A DNA stretch of 64,000 nt from Anadara kagoshimensis (taxonomy: Eukaryota > Mollusca > Bivalvia > Arcoida > Arcidae), in assembly GCA_021292105.1 (NCBI GenBank), contig CM037861.1:29465674-29529673 (forward strand), in the 5' to 3' direction. The notes beneath the pieces are model-generated. The model saw nothing but the letters and a program-made list of their open reading frames with translations, ran no database searches and was not told the DNA's origin. This document shows, in pieces, positions 55,600 to 64,000 of this stretch; position 1 is the first letter of the stretch; each line of letters starts with the position of its first letter. A program made the position numbers and the translations under genes.

Positions 55600-57055
55600 T
55601 ACATATAATTAACTATTTTTCTTCCATAGAATTAATCAATTAACTTTTTTATCTTAATCACCTAGTTTTCAGAGAAAAATCAATTTACACGTTTTGTGTT
55701 GCAAACACTGTGATGTCGACATTAAGTAATTCATTCAGATAAAAATGTCTAAATTGTTCAGAATTAAAAACGATTCCATTTAATCTTGCACTCTTGATAA
55801 CCATTACATAAATTCTATCATTCCTCCTATGTATTTAAAGGTGAAAAAGTCCTCTCTTTGTCATAGTTAACTTCGGAACAATTCCATAGAAACTGTAATT
55901 AATAGACGTCAATCAAGTATTCAAATAATGATTTAAGTTACAACTGAATGATACAAAATGTTCAAAAATATTCAATTAGAACTTTCCAAAATACACTGCA
56001 ACAAACATAATTGTTTCCAGTTTTGACAAGGCTTGTATAAGGGAATAATACAAATGTAATTCAGATTAGACTTTCTTAAAAAAATGTTGTATTAATACGC
56101 CGCCACATGCAAAGACATCGTTAGTATGTAAATCGTTCTATAAAAACCTTCAACTTGTTCAAAGTTAAAAATGAGTGCATGTAATCTGGACATTCATGAT
56201 AACCGTTTTATTTCTTTTTATCATACAGTCTATGCATTTACATGTAAATAGTGCTAGTTTTGCTGCTTCTGTAACAGCATCCTTCGGAATATTTTCATAG
56301 AACATGTAATGAATAGATATAATCAGGGATGCACATTTTCAGTTACAACTTGTCCCATGTTACTGAATAATACATTTCATTGAAACAAGATTTTTTGTAG
56401 AATTTTTAAAAATACACTGCAACAAATATAATGATTTTCGTTTTCTTTAGGTTTATTTTACAAAATAATTCAAATTTTATTAATTTAGATTTTTAAAAAA
56501 AAATGAATTTTATAAATACACCGCCATATACAAAGAAAAATCGTTAGTATGTAAATCAGTCAGATAATAAGTACAGCTTGTTCAGAGTTGAAAATGAGTG
56601 CATTTGATCTGGACATGTATCATAACTGTTTTATTTCTTTTCATTATACGTTCTATGTATTAAAATGTAAATACTGTCAGTATGACTATATTTGTAACTG
56701 TAAAGCAAAAGTTTTCTTATAAAATATGAATAAATGTTTATCAAGAATGGACATTTGCAGTTACAACTACATAAAAAGACGTGTAAGTGAAGAATACAAC
56801 ATTTCATTCGGTTAAGATTTTTCTTTTAGAATTTTCCAAAATGATCTACAACACGCACATAGGGCAGAGGTGTGACTAGGCTTATATAAATGAAAAATTC
56901 AAAATCTTATTCAAACGAGATTTTCTTTCAAAATTTCTAAATATAATGGCGGTAAAAAAATTCTTTTCAGAATAGGAACATTAAATCTAGACATTCATTT
57001 AGTACTTGTTCTGTCGTCAAGACGACGCATTAACAGCAATTTATGCAATCTTCAA
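55600..57055. repeat. Degenerate tandem repeat, about 420 bp unit
   Basis: Recurring phrases: AAAATACACTGCAACAAA (55988, 56410), ATCGTTAGTATGTAAATC (56118, 56538), AATGAGTGCAT(G/T)TGATCTGGACAT-like (56170, 56592) and GATTTTTCTTTTAGAATTTT / TTTTCTTTCAAAATTTC. About three and a half units are present. The set recurs at 61,700-62,840 as the tail of unit C. Confidence 0.7.
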
Positions 57056-57395
57056 TGCATAATACAGGAAGCAACTAGGCTCCCTAACGAGAAAAGAAAT
57101 TTCCTCCGAGTAATGTAATGATTCTACCTAAACGCCTGAAAAAAAATCTAAATTCTATACAAGCATTAAAAAGACATATAGCAGCGATTCTTCAGCCAAA
57201 TCAGTGTATTTAAGTTTATTGATGACATAACGATTATTCATACATTAGTTTTGGAGAGACAATGTCATATCTCTCAGGTTGACGTATCCAATGTAGACCA
57301 ACTCGTGGATGTCAAATAGCCTTCAATGTTCTCGGAGTAGGCAATTAATGCACTGCAAAGACGTTTATCAGTTTCAGAGAAAAATCCAACTTTAT

Positions 57396-57664
57396 TATAC
57401 CCCCCGCTTAAAACGTTGGGATATATAGTGATAGGGGTGTCCGTCCGTGTGTCCGTCCGTCCTTCAGTCTTCCGTTACACCTTAGGGTAACTAACTCTTA
57501 TCCGCAACTCATACTAAACCCTTCAATGGATTTTCATGAAACTTTCACAGAATCTTTGTGATATAATGCAAATGTGCACTTCCTATTTAAAAATTTGATC
57601 AGATGGATTTTTGGGAGCGGGGGTATTTTTGTGAGCTTGTGGTTCACAGTTTTTCTTTTTCTAG
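57396..57664. mobile_element. TTATACCCCCC-type element, 269 bp
   Basis: Sequence begins ATACCCCCCGCTTAAAACGT and contains the typical GTGTCCGTCCGTGTGTCCGT, CGTTACACCTTAGGGTAACT and GGATTTTCATGAAACTTTCA phrases, ending near TTTTTCTTTTTCTAG. It is flanked by TTTA on both sides (57392-57395, 57665-57668). Units A, B and D have the uninterrupted CTTTATTTAAGC-like site. A very widespread dispersed element type in molluscs and other invertebrates. Confidence 0.8.
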
Positions 57665-57835
57665 TTTAAGCTTGGGGTCATGATGTCTTTGTTTTGTATT
57701 CTTAGTTACTTTAGTTGAAGTTAATTACAAGTTATTCACCTATAACTTAACAGGATCCTTATTAACTCAACTCTCTTTAAAATAAACATATGATTTCTAT
57801 TTTCCAAAAAATTAATTACTCAGACCTTCAGTAAT

Positions 57836-58320
57836 TAAGAAATAACATTCTATTTGAGTGTATTCATTCGGTATTATGAATGAGAGTCAGGAGTAGCATA
57901 TTCAATGAACTGCGAAGCAGTTCATGTTAAATATGCTATTCCTGACTCTCATTCATAATACCGAATGAATACACTCAAATAGAATGTTATTTCTTATATT
58001 TACAATCTTAAAAAATAGTGATAGCATGTCTGAAAAGTAAAATTATCGCTACAATAATTTATTTCATTCAACATTCCGACAAACATACTGGGTTGATGGA
58101 ACAGCCTTGTTCCAAATAAGGATAATTACGTCGGACTAAACTTGGATGCTGACCAATCAAAGAATGAATGACGTAATAGGATGACATTCTGTGACGTAAT
58201 CGGATAGTTAAACGTTACGTAATCAGAGGTCATGACCCCACACTGTATTCAAGAGCAATTGAATGCCAGTAAAAACAAATAGGTTCATCTAAAGAAGGTC
58301 AATTCCAATTGTAAATATTT
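57836..58320. mobile_element. Palindrome-bearing insertion, about 485 bp
   Basis: Units A, B and D lack it. Its left third (57836-57996) is a 161-base, nearly perfect palindrome: TAAGAAATAACATTCTATTT, GAGTGTATTCATTCGGTATT, ATGAATGAGAGTCAGGA, centred on an extra hairpin CTGC-GAA-GCAG at 57910-57920. The remaining 320 bases are not palindromic and contain CTGACCAATCAAAGAATGAA and three TGACGTAA/TTACGTAA-type sites (58162-58220). No coding is evident. The right end lies near ATTGTAAATATTTCAATTTA. Confidence 0.8.
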
Positions 58321-59023
58321 CAATTTAGTCGACAGGATAACATTATTCTGGGTATATCTTATTTAATTAAGCTAGCAAGGTTGTGTTATTAACCAAAGCA
58401 CAATTTAGACCGTAGTTAACCTATGGTACATATTACAATTCCAGACAACTTTAGATGTGAACCATGTTGAATTAGACTATTATTTCTAAGTCTAGCTAAC
58501 GTTATAAGAGAAAAATAGTAAGAGAAGGCTTCTTCAATTAAAAGAAATCTTGTTATAAATTAAATACACTTACTCAAGATGATTTTTCATTTTATGATAA
58601 AAAGCGAGCACAATTCAAAGCATGATGTTTTACAAGTGACATGTAATTATAATAAGAACTGTTCTATCAGCACGAAATGCAAAACGTTTCTCATTGTGGC
58701 AAATATATCACATCTTTATGTTTAATTACCTAGAAAATTTACTTTAATGTTTCCTCTATTTGATAATTATACAAAATTTTCTTCGTGGCAAATATATTAC
58801 ATGTTTAAAGATTTTTCTCAATTACTTAGAAACATTAGCTTTAATGTTTCAATCATTTCATAATTACACAAAAACTCAAAAGTGATAGAACCGAGAACTT
58901 TACAGACATCAATCAAAGTATTGATGCATTTTTTACAACTTGCTTCTTATTCAGATAAATATAAGGTATATTTAAATCATTGCTAATTGGTAATGCTGTG
59001 GGATATACACAATTTATTAACTA

Positions 59024-59216
59024 CAGTATAGGCCTGTCGAAAGTTTAACACTAAACAAGTGTCGAAAGTACGGTTCATCACAATCCATCATTACCTATAT
59101 AGACAACTTCTTGGCAGCTCTTTGGCCACTAGGTATCTATATTTTGGACCCTCGACAACCGAGTTCGGACTCCTTTTGGGTTAGCTCAGTGTTAAACTTT
59201 CGACAGGCCTGTACTG
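59024..59216. mobile_element. MITE T, 193 bp, TA-flanked
   Basis: CAGTATAGGCCTGTCGAAAG at the left, CTTTCGACAGGCCTGTACTG at the right, TA at 59022-59023 and 59217-59218. It is the clearest case for the ends and target of the T family. Absent from units A and B. Confidence 0.9.
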
Positions 59217-61652
59217 TACTCTGATTTTTTCTGCTCTTTTTTCGAAGAATGCGATCAGATTCTGCAGATCAACATGTAAAAGCGGTTATAACTTTTGTTC
59301 AGTAGACCGAATGACCCACTAACCATTTCTTGTTACAATCAGAGAAATCTACAAAACAGGCATATTTATAATGAGATAAGAAAAATGCATTATAAACACA
59401 TAATAGTATTGTAATTGTTATTGTCACTGAAAGTGTGAGCACGTTTTTTTAAATACTCTGCACATTCAATATTTTAGCGTTCTGCATCAAGGAAATAGTA
59501 GAAATCTATTTGTGACCTTTGAACTTTAGTACGGAAAGATGGGAATCTAATATGGCTGTTAAAATTGAAATCGAAAGTGGGAGCATGTTTATTGAAATAC
59601 CCAACATTACACATGTTTAAGGTTTTTATCTAAAGCATGTGGTCATAATTTAACTCTGCGACAGTGCGAGGGACAATAAATGTGATGATCGATCTCCTTA
59701 ATTCTGTTGAAATTGTGATAAAGATGATGAAAAGGTCAAATAAGTCTCGATAAGTATTGTTGATTCAATACAAATTGTTTCGGTATCTATAATGAATACT
59801 GCTTTTCCAAGTAAATGAACAGAAGGCTGGCAGTTGATGATAATAACGATGGTAGAGTTATTGTTGGCTGGACAAACGGGTCAGATTGGCTGTCCTTTAC
59901 AATTTGGTTTTATTTGTATTGATTAGAGCGTTATCTCTCAGGCTCTTCAGATATTTCCAATTACCATATGTATTTTGGAGATATAACGACCAAAGATGAT
60001 AAACGTAGTTCTGATACTGACAAAAATAAAACAAATTGTCACTTCCACACATTTCATGAAAATCAATAAAGAATCTAGTTAACAAAGAAACTGTTTCATA
60101 ACCCATTTAGATAAAACTTCTGTGTTCTTAATAGTTTCATTTTTTCTTTAGTAAATTAGAAAGCTTTATCAATTGGAAAAACTACAGTCTGGCCAAAACT
60201 AGTTCAAGTCAATGGTTGGTAGATAAATTTCTTTAATTTGCTTTATTCAAATTTTACAGACATTTATAGGTAGCGAAATAAAAATAACAAATTCATCTTT
60301 AAACCACTCTATTAATAGCGTTGTATTGTTATCGCGCAACATAGGCGAATTTTAAGAAAAGAATAAATACACGATCCTGTTGAAATTTTCATAAAAATAT
60401 TTTTTTTAAAAAGTATAAATAATAAAACTGATTCATTTCGAACGTTGAAAAACAATATCGAAATTAAAGTAGATTTGTTCTGCAATTTTAAAGTCTTTTC
60501 AACAGAATATTGATACTTTTTATAATTAGTTTTTAACTATGACGTAAATCGGAAAACATCTTAGATCTTTTGTACGACTATCTCTTTTTTCCTATTATCT
60601 TAAATTCCATAATCAACCTCTTTCTTAAATATTTATTACTGCTATTGCTTAAATTATATTAAACCATGAATCTCTTTAATAACGATTACCAGATTTGATG
60701 AAAAATGGTAAAAAATATTAGGAAGTGTATAGACAGTAATTAGCCAATATTTTTTTAATTCCTTATCCCAATTTAATTCTATCGGAAATCGGAACAACAA
60801 TACATGTAGCGGAGCACGATAATAAACAAATTGTGGTGATAATTTTCCAATTAATGGATAATTTTGATAGTTTAATTAGTAATTATTTTCTAATTTTCTG
60901 TATACCACAATAAAAAATTAAACCAGCATCGCCTGTAGATGAAAATAAAAATAAAGAAATGTCAATTTGGAATGGTGACATTTTTACATATTAATTATGT
61001 TTAATTCCAAATGTAGTGCAGTCGGGTACCGTAGCGAAAACTGTGGTTGAAAGAGTGGAGCCTGTGATTCAACACGGGCAGCAACATCAGCTACTGCTCT
61101 TTCGGTGACCTAGCACCTAAACGTCGTCACCCTAAGTGCATGCTAGTACAAGGCAGACATATGCATAATACACACTGTCAGTTATATTGTAGAAACATTT
61201 GGGTAGCCAAGTGCAATCTGGCTGATATTGTACCGCAGTGAGAAGATTAAAATGCACCCATATAAGCCTTAAACTTACCAAAGATGTCTAATATAGTTTA
61301 GTTAAACATGAAAATTTGTTATGGATCATATTAAAATAAACTTTTCACTTCTTTGAAAAACATTGTCAATTGATAATAAATTTGGATGAAAAACGCGTTT
61401 CACGATACTGGAGATAATAAAATAAGGATAATGAACTTTCGTAAAATTACCTTCATGGATATGCAATTTTATTGCCATCAATACGTTTGAAGGCGTTTAT
61501 TATTACGCTAGCAAGATATATAAGGTATGATATTATGTCATAAATTACGTACTAACTGACAAACAGAATTTTTATTAAACAAAATGAACATAAATGACAC
61601 GTAATCACATTTATGCCTTAGCAAATGATCACAATTGCTTCGCATTATAACA

Positions 61653-61697
61653 TATTATACCTGTTTTAATTTTAAAGAACTAGACGGTCAATGAAAC
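61653..61697 (-). repeat. Truncated hammerhead repeat, unit C
   Basis: Plus strand ATTATACCTGTTTTAATTTT, AAAGAACTAGACGGTCAATG. Only the helix I / helix III side remains; the CTGATGA side is gone. Confidence 0.5.
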
Positions 61698-62844
61698 AAA
61701 ACAGATGCTTAACTATTTTACTTCCTTCGAATTATTCAATCAACTTTTTAAGAACATAATCACCTACGTTTTTAGACAATGTACACGTTTTTGTTGCAGT
61801 CACTGTTGATGTATAAGTACTTTATTCTTACAAAAAAGTCTAATTTGTTCAGAGTTAAAACGAGTCCATTTAATCTTGTCACTTTAGGTAACCATTACAT
61901 ATATTTTTATATACCCCCTATGAACGTTCTCTCTTTGTGACAGTTAACTTCGGAACAATTCCATAGAAAAGTAATGAATAGATGTCAATCAAGTATTAAC
62001 ATAATTATTTAAGTTAAAAATAGTATCACTTCAATGAATGATACAAAATGTTGAAAAATGTTCAAAGTAGACTTCTTTTCGAATTTTCCAAAATACACTG
62101 CAACAAACATAATGGTTTGAAGTTTGAACAAGGCTTGTATAAGGGATTTATTCAAATGTTATTCGGATTAGACTTTCGTAAAAGAAATCATTTTATAAAT
62201 ACCCAGCCACATGCAAAGACATCGTTAGTATGTAAATCGTTCTATAAAAACCTTCAACTTGTTCCAAGTTGAAATGAATGCATCTGATCTGGACATTCAT
62301 TATAACGTTTTATTTCTTTTTATCATACAATCTATGCATATAAATGTAAATACTACTAGTTTAACTGTTTTTGTGACAGAATGCTTCGGAGTAATTTCAT
62401 AGAATATGTAATGAATAGATATTAATTAGGGATGCGCATTTTCACTTTCAACTTGACTCATGTAAGTGAATAAGTCAACATTTCATTCAAATAAGATTTT
62501 CTTTTAAAATTTTCCAAAAAACATTGCAACAAAAACAATAATTTTCGTTTTCACTAGGCTTATTTTACTACATGAAGTATCGTGTAAGAGAATAATACAA
62601 CACGGAAAAAGGTCAAAGGTTTCATCAGGCTTATATAAGTGAATTTCAAAATCTTATTCAAACTAGATTTTCTTTTAAAATTTTCAAAGATACATTCTCA
62701 TAAAACAATGAATGACGGTAAGTAAATGTAAATCAAACTATCTTAAGAATAGATACGAAGATCTTTTATTTAAGGCATTCATTTTTTGTACTTGTTCTGG
62801 CGTCAAAAAGAACAGACAATTTTGCAATCTTTAATACATTACAT

Positions 62845-64000
62845 GGGAAGCAACTAGACTCCTTTACGTAAAGAAGACATTTTCTGCCGAGTGATGTAAC
62901 GGTTCTCCTTATACAACTGTAAAAACTGCAAAATCTGAACAAGTAGAAACAAAAGACGTCAAATCTGTGTAAATTAAGGTTTATTGATGACATAACGATT
63001 ATTCATTCATTTATTTGTTTTTGGAGAGATAATGTCAATCTGAGAGCTCAGTTCAGTGAAGAAATAACTAATGATTACCGAACACATGCCACCAGTATGA
63101 CATCAGGACAGACAGATTTCCAATGTAGATTAACTCCTGTATTCAATGTTCTCGGAGGATAAGGCAATTAATACACTGCAAAGACGTTAATCGGTTTCAG
63201 AGAAAAATCCCACTTTATCTAAGCTTAAGGTCATGATGTTTTTGTTTTGTATTCTTGGTAACTTTAGTTGAAGTTAATTACAAGTCATTCAGCTATAACT
63301 TAATAGGCTCCTTATTAACTCTACTCTCGTTAAAATAAACATAAGTTTTCTATTTACCAGAAAATTAATTACTCAAACCTTCAGTTATTCAATTTAGTCG
63401 ATGGTATAACATCTTTCTGTGTATATCCTATTGAATTACGCTAGCAAGGTTGTGTTATTAACCACAGCACAATTTAGACCATAGTTGACCTTTGGTACAT
63501 GTTACAATTCCAGACAACTTAAGATGTGTACCTTGTTAAATTAGATTATTATTTCTATGTCTAGCTAACGTTATAAGAGAAAAATAGTAAGATTAGGCTA
63601 CTTCAATTAAAAAGAATCTAGTTATGAATTGAATACACTTACTCAACATGGTTTCTCATTTTATGATAAACAGCGATCACGATTCAGTGCATGGTGTTTT
63701 ACAAGTGAAATGTAATTATAATAAGAACTGTCCTATCAGCACGAAATGCAAAACAGGCTTTTCATTGTGGCAAATTTATCACATCTTAATGTTTAATTAC
63801 CTAGAAAATTTACTTTAATGTTTCCTCTATTTGATAATTATACAAAATTTTCATCATGGCAAATATATCACATGTTTAAAGATTTTTCTCAATTACTTAG
63901 AAACATTAGCTTTAATGTTTCATTCATTTCATAATTACACAAAAACTTGAAAGTGAAAGAACCGAGAACTTTACAGACACCAATCAAAGTATTGATGCAT
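62845..64000. repeat. Large array, unit D, continues beyond the window
   Basis: CATGGGAAGCAACTAGACTC starts the unit; GAAGAAATAACTAATGATTA, TTCTCGGAGGATAAGGCAAT, GACCATAGTTGACCTTTGGT (63478) and TCCTATCAGCACGAAATGCA (63731) follow in the same order as in A and B. The window ends inside it. Confidence 0.85.

Larger units (their letters stand above)
57060..62840. repeat. Large array, unit C
   Basis: Begins at GGAAGCAACTAGGCTCCCTA and ends with the 420-bp tandem module. It lacks the MITE T / SINE-B / SINE-A cluster of units A and B and parts of the unit head, and has gained the elements at 57396, 57836 and 59024. The middle (GCGAGGGACAATAAATGTGA at 59667, TTGGAGATATAACGACCAAA at 59976, TGAAGGCGTTTATTATTACG near 61488) is collinear with A and B. 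Confidence 0.85.

Overview
The window looks like non-coding, repeat-built DNA from an aquatic invertebrate, most likely a bivalve mollusc. It is strongly AT-rich throughout and no host protein-coding gene could be supported. The mollusc reading is an inference from the mix of repeats: tRNA-derived SINEs with a long shared tail, an element beginning TTATACCCCCC, a tyrosine-recombinase (DIRS/Ngaro-like) retrotransposon carrying an SGNH hydrolase stretch, a hammerhead ribozyme repeat, and many TA-flanked palindromic MITEs. No species can be named from the sequence alone.

Layout. 1-12 kb: duplicated blocks (X at 2.2 and 11.0 kb, Y at 2.9 and 5.6 kb, Z at 5.1 and 9.7 kb) with minisatellites at 4.8, 7.9 and 10.2-10.9 kb. 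12.1-12.7 kb: a 540-bp DNA transposon with perfect 31-bp terminal repeats (counting the TA) lying inside an older repeat. 12.7-19.0 kb: two tandem copies of a block of about 3.1 kb. 19.0-26.5 kb: palindromes, a LINE tail, SINEs, a full-core hammerhead ribozyme at 24,576-24,630 and a minisatellite. 26.6-31.5 kb: the tyrosine-recombinase retrotransposon, broken; a near-identical piece of its 3' part lies at 32.9-33.7 kb. 34.9-38.8 kb: about 490-bp repeats, two MITEs and an inverted module. 38.85-64.0 kb: at least four copies (A, B, C, D; D runs off the window) of a large non-coding unit, spaced about 7.7, 10.6 and 5.8 kb apart, each with its own later insertions.

How the parts relate. One short dispersed repeat (here called R1) occurs at least thirteen times on both strands, and a TA-flanked palindromic MITE (here called T) at least eight times. 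Because blocks were duplicated after some insertions and before others, the window keeps a relative clock. In units A and B the T fragment, SINE-B and SINE-A were present before the duplication. A 472-bp long-inverted-repeat MITE then split SINE-A in unit B only, while unit C alone received a 269-bp TTATACCCC element and a 485-bp palindrome-bearing element.

Main points of interest: the hammerhead ribozyme with at least six decayed relatives; two palindromes with the same ends but different bodies; the nested MITE-in-SINE; and the irregular multi-kilobase array. All identifications rest on reading the sequence; no database search or folding program was run.
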